Positions 1 through 8,003 of a stretch of DNA of 12,821 bases are shown one piece after another. The translations under genes were made by a program, and so were the position numbers. The notes under the pieces were generated by a model. That model worked only from the letters and a program-made list of their open reading frames with translations. It did not search any database and was not told the origin of the DNA. Source of the DNA: Temnopleurus reevesii (Eukaryota > Echinodermata > Echinoidea > Temnopleuroida > Temnopleuridae); assembly GCA_036244855.1 (NCBI GenBank), contig BQKZ01009252.1, positions 2,578 to 15,398 of the forward strand. Reading direction: 5' to 3'. Each line of letters starts with the position of its first letter. Positions within the stretch are counted from its first letter, which is position 1.

Positions 1-363
1 TATTGGACCAAGTGGCAATTGGACCAACTGGCAAATGGACCAACTGGTAATTGGACCAAGTGGCAATTGGACCAACTGGCTATTGGACCAACTGGCTATT
101 GGACCAACTGGCCATTGGACCAACTGGCTATTGGACCAACTGGCTATTGGACCAACTGGCTATTGGACCAACTGGCCATTGGACCAACTGGCTATTGGAC
201 CAACTGGCAATTGGACGAAATGGCTATTGGACAAGCGGGATATTGGACAAAGCGGCAATTGGACGAAATGTTTATAGACGAAGTAATGTTGGAATAAGCG
301 CGTTTGGACGAAACGGCCATTGGACGAGATGGCATTGGACGAGATGGCATTGGACGAGATGGC
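1..363. repeat. 16-bp minisatellite, degenerating into 15-bp units
   Basis: Tandem copies of a 16-bp unit (TTGGACCAACTGGCTA and close variants) fill the start of the window. From about 210 onward the unit drifts (GGACGAAATGG, GGACAAGCGGG), and from about 317 it becomes three 15-bp copies of ATTGGACGAGATGGC. Each unit contains the near-palindrome TTGGACCAA. Because 16 is not a multiple of 3 and the unit has no stop, all three forward frames stay open here, so these frames are not genes. The array lies upstream of the first visible DUS2 exon, so it is probably intronic, and it continues beyond the window's left edge. Confidence 0.93.
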
Positions 364-714
364 AATTTACCGCGTAAATGATAGGATTTTCATAATCCTT
401 CAACTTGATGCCAAAGTAATATGTCAAATTTACTCAGTTGGCTGTACACTGTTCTACAATTGTAGCCTTGGTGAATATGTATAGCATAACAATTTCTCTT
501 GTCAAAAAAGATAAAATGAGAATTCTTGTGTAACATTGTTGATAGCTATAAAAGAGTAGAGATGGCTTCACTCTAAAAAGGTTTGGGGGTTGAATCAGTG
601 ATGATAGGAGGGGGAATGTGAGGGGACAAAGCTAACCAAGGCACGCAAACAATGCAAATAGCACAATGGTCGTAGGAATAATTGGTATAATAATTATCTT
701 GCTCATCTTCTTAG
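364..714 (+). other. Intronic sequence before the first visible DUS2 exon
   Basis: No exon, RNA gene or mobile element was recognised here. The sequence is AT-rich and ends in a pyrimidine-rich tract followed by the acceptor TTCTTAG at 708-714, which leads into the first visible exon. Its 5' splice site lies outside the window. Confidence 0.6.
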
Positions 715-836
715 GCTATTGACTATGACAATGTGTACAACAACATGAAGTACTGCATCCAACAAATGCTTAGGGATGAAATCCAGACGGAACAAGGTCA
801 ACGGCTGCAGCACGCCAACACAATGCAAGAGATCTG
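715..836 (+). CDS. DUS2: DUS2 exon: end of the helical tRNA-recognition domain
   Basis: The acceptor is TTCTTAG|GC and the donor TG|GTAGGT. The exon holds 40 whole codons plus two bases (phase 2 exit). The peptide begins AIDYDNVYNN and continues with KYC, QMLRDE and QEI, matching the AVQYDN...KYC...QMLRE...EIC stretch of vertebrate DUS2. The split codon TG|C restores the conserved Cys of EIC, which fixes both splice sites. The 3' splice site keeps frame 0 with an upstream exon that is not in the window. This region is in the all-helical domain that follows the TIM barrel and contacts tRNA in Dus enzymes. Confidence 0.92.
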
Positions 837-1142
837 GTAGGTGTTGATGGTGATGATGTTGATGCAATGATGATGGTGGTGGTGGTAATGATGATGATGA
901 TGACGACGACGATGATGATGTATTCATGATCGTGATAGTGACGGAAATGATGATGATGATGATGATGATGATAATGATAGTGACGATGATGTTGAAGATG
1001 ATGATGATGATGATGATTCTGGTGATGATGATGATGGTGGTGATGGTGATGTTGATGGTGATGATGATGATGGTGATACTGGTGGTGGCGGTGATGATGA
1101 TGATGGTGAGGGTCGTGGCAATGATGGTGGTGCTGGTGGTGG

Positions 1143-1195
<53 letters not shown>

Positions 1196-1427
1196 ATGGT
1201 AATGATGATGATGGTGATGATGATGATGATGATGATGGTGATGTTGATGATGATGATGATGATGATGGTGATACTGGTGGTGAGGATGATGATGATGATG
1301 ATGATAATGGTTTTGGTGGTTATTATGATGTTAGTGATGGTAATCATGGTGGTGTTGATGGCAATGATGATGAGGTTGATGATGATGAGTATTATTTTAA
1401 TGATGATGACTGTCATGATGATGATAT

Positions 1428-1465
<38 letters not shown>

Positions 1466-1691
1466 GTGGTGGTGATAATGATGATAATGATGATGATGAT
1501 GATGATGATGGTGGTTTTGGGGGTGATAATGGGGATATGAATGATTGTGATGATGGTGATGATGGTGACAATGATGATGATAGTGATTATCTTTCACAAC
1601 TAAACCACCCCTTTAGGGTCTATGTCATCATTGTTGTTAGTTATTACAATATGTATCCATTCAACGTCTTCATAATCTGCTCTTTCTCACC

Positions 1692-1725
<34 letters not shown>

Positions 1726-1823
1726 CCATCACCACAAGCATCACCATCATCATCATCATCATCATCATTGTCATTATCACCATCATCACCATTACCACAA
1801 GCATCACTATCATCATCATCATT

Positions 1824-1879
<56 letters not shown>

Positions 1880-4800
1880 TGTCATTATCACCATCATTAC
1901 ATCATTATCATCATCATCATCACCACCACCACCATAATTATCATCATCATCATTGTCATCGCCGCCGTCGTCATTATTATCACCACCAACACCACCATCA
2001 CCATTCACCCACCATCTAACCATCCAATCATGTATTACCCAATTGCTATCAAATAAAGATTTACTCAATGTTTACTACTTTCTCTTCTAATAATCACAGC
2101 TCAGTTTATGGCATGTTGGACTACCACGACACCATGTTAGCAAATCGAAGAAAGGTTGAAGATGAAACGCAATACACCGAGATGGCCCCCAAGAAACGCA
2201 AACTTGATAATGGCTCTTATGTGGTTGAAGCTCCTTTGAAGATCAACAGGTGAGAACCAAAACAATGTGAGCAGAAGAAAACAAATGATTTGGACAAAGT
2301 AAACAACTTCCATTCAAACATTCATAATAGCAAGATGCAGTCAAAAGAAACTTCCCTCCCTCTGTTTCTGCAGAGATATGTCAAACAGGCATCGCTCTTA
2401 TCCTGGAATCAACAAGGAAGCTATTTTATTTTGTGATCATGAAGCTACAGGTGTAATGTGAAGACCTGAATTAAGTTATTTATGTTGTCCAATTTCTTTG
2501 TCCCTTCTGCTGACAGTGATTGTCCATTGATTGGTTTTGTTGATATCACATTGAGGCATATTCTCAAAGTACAAAGTGATTGAAATTCATTTGCAAGTTG
2601 AGGGATTTGTGAGAAAACAATTGAAAGCTTTTAGTCAAGCACTACCTGGGTCAGGAGGTGTTGAAAGAAACTTCAAATTGATCGTGAAGTGCAGTTAACC
2701 CCCACTAACCAATAAACACCACATACTCTCACATGATCAGCCCTTCGGACGATTAGACAGCTTGTTTCAGTTTACAAAACCCATGTAAAGTAAACTATTT
2801 GAAAAGCGTTTACTTACTTAACTTGTTATATTTCAGCAAAAGGGCTTTGTCTCCTGTAAATTTCTACAGAAACCTTTTTTCAACAATATTTATGAACGGG
2901 AAATATTCTACAATCTCATTCAAATATAGTCCACAATAGGATTATCGCACATTACTGATTTCTGGAAGTATTTTACTCTTGATTTCAGAAAGGAGATGAG
3001 ACAATACAAGTCATCATACAAGGGTCTGCTGCTTGAATACTGTCATTCTAAGAAACTACGTGTTCCTAAGTACTTTTCGGTAAGTACATGTATGCTGTAT
3101 GAATTTATTCAATGTTACACTTTCATGAAAAGTAGCTGATAGATTTTTATTATGTGCCTGAAACTGAGCATCTTTTTTTCCCCAAAGAAAGACAACATTT
3201 AGAAACAGCTGTGCTTTTCATCTAATCTCCATCAAGAATATATAATTTTATTTAAAGGCACTGGCTTATTTGTTGTTGCGACACGTTTCGTAATAGACCC
3301 CCGTTTAATGACTTGAACATGACACATAGTCCTGTGATAACATTATAGATTTGAAAACTCCAATTTTTTTAAATCAGTATTGATACCACAGTTTTCTCTG
3401 TTTTTTTTTAGTCCCTAGATGTAAATTGAAACTTTTTAGATCTTAACCATTGAAAGTCCCTGTGAATCTTAAAAAGTAGAAAAATTGATAAAAGATGTTC
3501 TATGAGGATAGCACTATATTGTCTCTGTGTGTTGCTATCATCTAGAAAGATAATTTTGTATGTAGTTTTTTTATTTTGATAATGGACCAGTTCAATTGAT
3601 TTAGATTTAATATTGAGTATTGGATTTTTTTTTTAATACACCAGGGCTTATACTGTATAAGCTGAATTTTTTGCTGACGTTTTATTTTCATGAATTTAGC
3701 TACCATGAATACGCTAAAATTGTTATTCATTAGAATTCACATATACTTGTGTACAAGAATCTTTGAAAACGTGAAAATAATCACTCGCTGAAGTGCGAAA
3801 AGGTCTGCTCAAAAATTTATTTGCCATGTTTAGAAATCGGCTTTTATATTATTACATTATCTGTCTCTGATCAGTATTTAATGTCTAATGAGTTTGATTG
3901 ATTGAAATGTCATGTCCAACCAAATAGAGACTAAGGGGGTGTTGCTAAAAAGTTGTGATCAATTGAAAATCAGCTGCAAATCAATCCCAAATTGATACAC
4001 CCATTTTCATTTTTGCACGGTCTGTGCTTTTTACAAACCATGCATGAAACTATAATTTTGAATGACTGCAACTTGCAATTGATCACAAGTTCCAGCAACT
4101 GATTGTAAGTTCTTGCAACATCTTAGATGATGTGCATCTTCATGTAGATACTCAAAACCCTAAGTTTGTTTTTCTGTGTTTCTTTGTAGGAAGAAAATAA
4201 GGAGACTCGCGTGTTTAGGTCATCTGTTGTAGTGGATGGCCAGGAATATGCCTCAACGGCCTGGTAAGTTACCCTGGAGATGAGTGAGTTTTTTCTGAAG
4301 TGTTACGGATTGTTGCCGTCTTTAAAGGTATAGATTCGTAATGGTCGGGATGCAGAAAGTGATGTGAGTCAAGTTGATGTATTCACAAGTTGCTTTACAT
4401 GTACATAAATATACCTGTGTACGAAAATAGGAGAAGATTTTCGCACGTTCAGGCGCATTTCACTTCGAACATGCCAATCACCCGTAATTCCTAAACGGTG
4501 CGCTAAATGATTCGCACGCGGGCCCACCCGCACGGAATGGGCGGAGTGATCGTGGTATTGTCAGCGGTGTGTGAGTTCACATTCATTTCGTACATGAAGC
4601 ATGTTGTGTTGGGGAGAGCTATGCTGTCGTTATTTTTCATTTTGGGATAATTAAGCCATTTCTTGATCAACTTTATTTATTAAACAAACTTTGAACATGC
4701 TCCAATTTGCCATTAAAAAATTGCATTAGGGTAATAGTTTTACTTCAGCTCAAAAAGTAGTTAAATATCTGAATTACCATCTCTCCTAAAACTGATCTAT

Positions 4801-6528
4801 CGGTTTAATATCATCAGCACCATCGCCAACTCCATCATCAACACCAGCATCATATTCACAGTCGTTATTGTTATCAGCATTATTACCACCACTACTGATA
4901 GCATCACCATCATCATCACCACCATTGTCATCATCATGATCGTGATCATCACCAATAACATGCTCATCATCTTTACCATCATCATCATCATAATCATAAT
5001 CATCATTATCATCAGCACCATTGTCATCATCACCACCATTGTCATCATGTTCATGAATATCATCATCATATCATCATCATCATCTTCATCTTTTACCATC
5101 ATCATCATCCTTATCATCATCATTATCGTCATCATATTTTACCATCATCATCACCATCATTGTCATCACCATCATCATCATTATTATTATAATCAATATC
5201 ATCATCACCATCATCATCATTATCATTATATTTATATTTATTATCACAACCACCGTTGCAACCATATCATCACGGCTATCTTCATACATATATTTTTTAT
5301 TGTATCCCCCGAACAGTGGTTCGGAGGATACTATGGATTTAGCCTCGCCGCGCTGCCGCGTCCGCCGCCGCCGCGTACGCCGCAGAGATTTCCTTGTGAA
5401 CGCTCTACAGGTCCGAGGTCTTGTCCGATCATTTTCAAATTTGGTGTGAAGGTGTCTGGTGGATAGAGGATGAACCCTATTGATTTTGGTGTGGGGCGGA
5501 GTCCTGGTTGCCATGGTAACCATTATTTAATTGAAATAATTAATATTACCTTGTGAACGCTCTACAGGTCCGAGTACTTGTCCGATTATTTTTTAATTTG
5601 GTGTGAAGGTGTCTGGTGGATAGAGGATGAACCCTATTGATTTTGGTGTGGGTCGGAGTCCTGGTTGCCATGATAACCATGATTTAATAGAAATAATTAA
5701 TATTACCTTGTGAACGCTCTACAGGTCCGAGTGTTTGTCTGATTTTTTTTTCAAATTTGGTGTGAAGGTGTCTTATGGAGAGAGGACGAAGCCTATTAAT
5801 TTTGGTGTGGGGCGGGGGCCTGGTTGTCATGGTAACCATGATGTAAACAAATAGTTAATATTACCTTGTGAACGCTCTACAGGCCTGAGTTCTTCTCCAG
5901 TCATTTTCAAGTTTGGTATGAAGGTGTATGAAGGAAAGAGGATGAAGCCTATTGATTTTGGTGTGGGGCGGAGACCTGGTCGCTATGGTAACCATGATGT
6001 AAAGAAATAGTGGTACAACAACATACACCACCAACCTGGTTCAGTTGAGAGTAATAAAACCCACAACAGTGCAATGCTGTTGGTTCGGGGGATACATGTG
6101 CTCGGCTGNATTAATGATTTTTGAATGGATTGTTGGATTTTGCTCAAATTTTTACACTTTGATAATTGTATTTTTCTTCATTCACTGAGAGTGCATCAAT
6201 GTCTGGGTGAAGTTCCCCCTTAATATGATCACCACCATCCTCAACTCCATCATTAACAGTCATCATTGTTACCATCATCACCACCATTGTCATTCATGAT
6301 CATGCTCATCATCACCATCATTATCATCATCATAACTATCATCAGCATCATCATCATCATCAACACCGTTGTTATTCATGCTCATGATCATCACCAATAT
6401 CATGCTCATGATCACCATCATCACCATCATCATCATCATCATCACCATCATCAAAATCATCACCATCATCATAATCATCATCATCATCTTTTACCATCAT
6501 CATCACGATCACCATCATCATTATCATT

Positions 6529-6559
<31 letters not shown>

Positions 6560-6645
6560 CCATCATCGTCATCATATTTTACCACCATCATCACCATCAT
6601 TGTCATCACCATAATCATTATTATTATCATCAATATCATCATCAC

Positions 6646-6691
<46 letters not shown>

Positions 6692-6773
6692 GTCATCATA
6701 TTTTACCACCATCATCACCATCATTGTCATCACCATAATCATTATTATTATCATCAATATCATTATCATCATT

Positions 6774-6830
<57 letters not shown>

Positions 6831-7421
6831 GTCGTCGTCACCACCATCATCATCATCATTATAATCACAACCACCGTTGCAACCATATCATCACGGCTAT
6901 CTTCATACATATATTTTTTATTTCTTGTTGGAATACTTCTTGGAAACAAGGTTCATCTTGAGAAAAATCCCCCAACAAAAATGATGATGTCTTTTAAATT
7001 TCTTTATTCCATCTTTCACAGGAATATGAGCAAGAAGGGTTCTGAGCAAGCATGCGCAGCGGTCTGTTGCCAATACCTGGGACTGAGTCCGCAGAAGAAA
7101 GACCCTGTGAGTACCCCTCCAAATAAAGTCCAACCAGGAGAACAAAAAGAGACCGAGTCAAATGACCTGGTAAGGTCAAGGGTCCGCTCTCCAGGGTCAA
7201 AGGTCGATGAAGCCAACAAACAGTCCGGAGATAGTGAGACAGTTGCATTTAATGCCGGAGGAAAAGACGAGAAGACAACTGTGTCTGGTAATGGAGCGGA
7301 ACAAGAGACCATTACCAACTCTAACAAGTCCTCGGGTGGCAAAGACTCTGCGCTTACAAACGGGAATTGCCCACCAGATCACCATGAAGCAAAGATGATT
7401 GTGTCTGAAGGACAGAGATGA
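715..7421 (+). CDS. DUS2: DUS2, tRNA-dihydrouridine(20) synthase 2, C-terminal 278 codons (five exons)
   Basis: The enzyme reduces uridine to dihydrouridine at position 20 of cytoplasmic tRNAs, using FMN and NAD(P)H. The visible part joins 715-836, 2100-2249, 2989-3079, 4190-4263 and 7022-7421: 837 nt, exactly 279 codons including TGA. Numbered from the first visible codon, residues 1-55 match the end of the helical tRNA-recognition domain (YDN, KYC, QML, then EIC). Residues 56-100 are a linker with PKKRKL at 71-76. Residues about 101-167 form a dsRNA-binding domain (LLLEYC, FRSSVVV, then SKK starting helix 2). Residues 168-278 are a hydrophilic tail. A Dus helical domain followed by a dsRBD is specific to animal DUS2; the order and the conserved words (LLEWC/LLEYC, STLW/STAW, SKK) agree with the vertebrate protein as I remember it. 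The TIM barrel, catalytic cysteine and start codon lie upstream. The tail looks longer than in human DUS2 (493 aa in total). Confidence 0.93.
842..1598. repeat. GAT trinucleotide array, imperfect
   Basis: About 750 bp of GAT repeats are interrupted by GGT, GTT, AAT and GAC variants, with several pure runs (for example 1146-1193 and 1428-1465). The interruptions suggest an old, repeatedly expanded array. Open frames on either strand (poly-Met, poly-Ile, poly-Ser, poly-His) are by-products of the repeat. Confidence 0.97.
1688..2015. repeat. ATC trinucleotide array, complementary to the preceding GAT array
   Basis: CAT/ATC repeats have CAC and ATT interruptions. The longest pure run is about 1826-1880. 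A sub-unit that includes CACAAGCATCAC recurs near 1733 and 1797, evidence of local higher-order duplication. As the reverse complement of the 842-1598 array, it makes the intron one large imperfect inverted repeat with a spacer of about 90 bp. Confidence 0.96.
2100..2249 (+). CDS. DUS2: DUS2 exon: end of helical domain and linker with PKKRKL
   Basis: The exon enters with one base completing TGC (Cys) and leaves with AG of a split Arg codon (phase 2; donor CAACAG|GTGAGA). It encodes SVYGMLDYHDTM, aligning with the (E)AFGLGAFYEET stretch of the vertebrate enzyme, then a charged linker. The linker contains PKKRKL at 2188-2205, matching the classical monopartite nuclear import motif K-K/R-x-K/R. 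After this, PLKINR corresponds to the basic patch just before the dsRNA-binding domain (KFDRR in vertebrates), reported to help grip tRNA. Confidence 0.9.
2250..2988 (+). other. DUS2 intron, phase 2
   Basis: Donor GTGAGA at 2250 and acceptor GATTTCAG ending at 2988. It is AT-rich without obvious tandem repeats. It contains one cryptic exon-like segment (2374-2450, listed as a finding) behind a strong pyrimidine tract. Nothing else was recognised. Confidence 0.85.
2989..3079 (+). CDS. DUS2: DUS2 exon: first half of the dsRNA-binding domain
   Basis: One base completes the Arg codon begun in the previous exon, then 30 whole codons follow; the donor is TCG|GTAAGT (phase 0 exit). After a basic stretch (KEMRQYKSSY) comes helix 1 of the dsRBD, with LLLEYC in the position of the LLEWC of vertebrate DUS2, then a basic turn (SKKLRVP) and the first strand, KYFS. 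The basic residues before helix 1 form the N-terminal extension thought to strengthen tRNA binding in the animal enzyme. Confidence 0.92.
3080..4189 (+). other. DUS2 intron, phase 0
   Basis: Donor GTAAGT at 3080 and acceptor TTTCTTTGTAG ending at 4189. The intron is AT-rich with several T runs. It holds one foldback-like element (3931-4126, separate entry). The open frame on the minus strand at 3542-3730 is AT-rich, basic and resembles nothing known to me. Confidence 0.85.
3931..4126. mobile_element. Small foldback/MITE-like element in a DUS2 intron
   Basis: An imperfect inverted repeat: CTAAG...GTTGCT...TTGTGATCAATTG on the left answers CAATTGATCACAAG...AGCAAC...CTTAG on the right. The arms are about 45-50 bp and the whole is 196 bp. 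There is no coding capacity and no clear target-site duplication. It could be an old non-autonomous DNA transposon or simply a folded repeat; no family name can be given from sequence alone. Confidence 0.5.
4190..4263 (+). CDS. DUS2: DUS2 exon: central strands of the dsRNA-binding domain
   Basis: The exon holds 24 codons in phase 0, plus TG of a split Trp codon (donor GCCTG|GTAAGT). The peptide runs EENKETRVFRSSVVVDGQEY then ASTA(W), covering strands 2 and 3 of the dsRBD. In vertebrate DUS2 the same place reads FSSIVTV...KYQSTLW, so FRSSVVV and the STxW turn are diagnostic. The split TG|G regenerates the conserved Trp and joins perfectly to the SKK-containing exon 2.8 kb downstream. Confidence 0.92.
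4805..5301. repeat. ATC-rich block, copy 1
   Basis: Imperfect ATC repeats begin at TTAATATCATC and end in a non-repeat flank (5243-5301) that includes CACCGTTGCAACC and TTCATACATATA. The same start and the same flank occur in copy 2 at 6220-6922, showing that the two blocks are duplicates, not independent microsatellites. The right end abuts the tandem-repeat element exactly. Confidence 0.9.
5302..6096. mobile_element. Helentron-associated (HINE/pearl-like) element with four ~157-bp internal repeats
   Basis: The ends are an exact inverted repeat: GTATCCCCCGAAC at 5302-5314 and GTTCGGGGGATAC at 6083-6095. The left end also forms a local hairpin (5302-5314 with 5319-5331, 12 of 13 paired, 4-nt loop). 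A smaller hairpin, CAACAG/CTGTTG, precedes the right end. Between them are four tandem units starting at CCTTGTGAACGCTC: 5392, 5549, 5706 and 5864. There is no coding capacity. Short terminal inverted repeats, hairpins and a central ~150-bp tandem array match the non-autonomous Helentron-type elements of marine invertebrates (pearl, sea-urchin Tsp, HINEs). The class is inferred from architecture. Confidence 0.7.
5392..6020. repeat. Tandem array, four units of about 157 bp
   Basis: Units start at 5392, 5549, 5706 and 5864, with spacings of 157, 157 and 158. Each contains GTGAACGCTCTACAGG, TTTGGTGTGAAGGTGT (the last as TTTGGTATGAAGGTGT), and a late GGTAACCAT or GATAACCAT box. The divergence between units suggests age. 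The array forms the core of the element above. Confidence 0.9.
6220..6922. repeat. ATC-rich block, copy 2, with an internal 124-bp duplication
   Basis: It begins TTAATATGATC and ends with the same 59-bp flank as copy 1 (6864-6922 identical to 5243-5301). It is about 200 bp longer because of extra ATC runs. A segment starting CGTCATCATATTTTACC occurs at 6567 and again at 6691 with near identity, and its counterpart in copy 1 is at 5127. The long pure ATC run lies around 6776-6830. Confidence 0.93.
7022..7421 (+). CDS. DUS2: DUS2 terminal exon: dsRBD helix 2 and disordered tail
   Basis: The first base completes TGG (Trp); 132 codons and TGA (7419-7421) follow. The start NMSKKGSEQACAAVCC is dsRBD helix 2; vertebrate DUS2 has DKSKKLAEQAAAIVC. 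The SKK lysines at the helix start are the standard dsRNA phosphate-binding pair and are reported as tRNA contacts in human DUS2. After LGLSP at about residue 169 the chain becomes polar and low in complexity (many S, G, E, K, N, with no predictable domain) for about 110 residues, ending EGQR. Such a tail is expected to be disordered. Confidence 0.92.
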
Positions 7422-7690
7422 CCCAGATAAATGTAATCTAGGGGATTTAGCTAATCTTGTGCTGTGTAATAATTTATTCATGCTAACAGTTCCTATTTTG
7501 CAATATATATTTGTACTGGCTTTTATCACAAGGTACTGCACATTTTTATAAAATTTTATTCATCAAAACTATGTTCCCTATGATAAATTACCGGTATCAG
7601 AGTGGTGGTGAAGTTTCCAATTGAAGTCCTTGTTTTCATTAGCAAAATTTTAATAAAATGAATAAGACTTTTTTGGCTCATTTCTGAAGG
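7422..7690 (+). other. DUS2 3' untranslated region
   Basis: AT-rich sequence follows the TGA. The first canonical AATAAA after the stop is at 7652-7657, and a U-rich then GU-rich stretch (about 7669-7705) follows, as expected around a cleavage site. The end at about 7690 is an estimate. Confidence 0.6.
7652..7657 (+). terminator. Polyadenylation signal AATAAA
   Basis: This is the first perfect hexamer after the DUS2 stop, 230 nt downstream of it, with T-rich downstream sequence (GACTTTTTTGG). Cleavage is expected 10-30 nt later. Another AATAAA at 8684-8689 lies beyond the Helentron-like element and is a less likely alternative end. Confidence 0.6.
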
Positions 7691-8003
7691 GAGAGCTTTG
7701 GGGTTGAGGCACCCACTTGTGCTCGGAACATTTTTTTGCTTGATGGCCCCTTGTTTGCCATGTCACATAGGTTGTCTGTACCAGAGTTGTCAAATTTTAG
7801 ATATGTGCATGCTTGATATACTGAATAGGAATCGCATATTGCCGTTTGTTACGGATGCGATACAGTGCCTTTATGATATGTTTATTCATCTTTTAATACA
7901 TGCATAACTTGCTCTTTGATTAATACATGTAGGTATGGAATTTGGAATTTATTCATTTGAACGTCATCGACATATACAGCCAACATTTTGTTCTGATTAC
8001 ATT
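7691..8003. other. Intergenic sequence, nothing recognised
   Basis: Mixed-composition DNA between the DUS2 3' end and the next element. The 69-codon open frame at 7698-7907 has no recognisable motif, and part of it overlaps the likely poly(A) downstream region. Confidence 0.5.

Larger units (their letters stand above)
837..2099 (+). other. DUS2 intron made almost wholly of GAT and ATC arrays
   Basis: This is a GT-AG, phase-2 intron (GTAGGTG at 837, acceptor AATCACAG ending at 2099). About 1.1 of its 1.26 kb is trinucleotide repeat: GAT-rich first, then the complementary ATC-rich array. Only about 1600-1687 and 2020-2099 are ordinary sequence. A second AG five bases downstream (CTCAG) is out of frame, so the 2099 acceptor is preferred: it gives the conserved EIC-x-x-(Y/F)G junction. 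Confidence 0.88.
4264..7021 (+). other. DUS2 intron, 2.76 kb, repeat-laden, phase 2
   Basis: Donor GTAAGTT at 4264; acceptor ATCTTTCACAG ending at 7021. 4264-4804 shows no recognisable feature. The rest holds two related ATC-rich blocks (4805-5301 and 6220-6922) separated by a tandem-repeat element (5302-6096) and about 120 bp of plain sequence that includes the ambiguous base at 6109. The unspliced transcript would therefore carry about 1 kb of AUC repeat. Confidence 0.88.

Noticed and set aside
19..377. Three overlapping forward open frames with repeating LDQLAIGPTGYWTNW-like peptide
   Set aside because: They are the three frames of a stop-free 16-bp minisatellite. No splice or start context supports translation, and the region is most likely intronic.
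703..2068. Long poly-Met, poly-Ile, poly-Ser and poly-His open frames on both strands
   Set aside because: They are translations of GAT/ATC repeats inside a DUS2 intron. One minus-strand frame overlaps the real exon at 715-836 by chance.
4797..6961. Open frames over the second intron's ATC arrays, including one running into arginine-rich sequence at 5086-5523
   Set aside because: They are microsatellite by-products. The non-repeat part is the Helentron-like element read in a random frame.
6981..7021. Upstream extension of the terminal exon to an ATG at 6981
   Set aside because: The segment before 7022 is a pyrimidine-rich acceptor region. The TG|G junction to the 4190-4263 exon restores the conserved Trp, so the ATG is intronic.
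7194..7206. DR1-like GGGTCA-A-AGGTCG within the DUS2 terminal exon
   Set aside because: It lies in coding sequence for the tail and is a single imperfect match, so chance is the simplest explanation; the repeat-element copies are more interesting.
7016..7541. Minus-strand and alternative-frame open frames across the terminal DUS2 exon
   Set aside because: They are shadows of the real coding frame, whose peptide matches the dsRBD helix 2 of DUS2.
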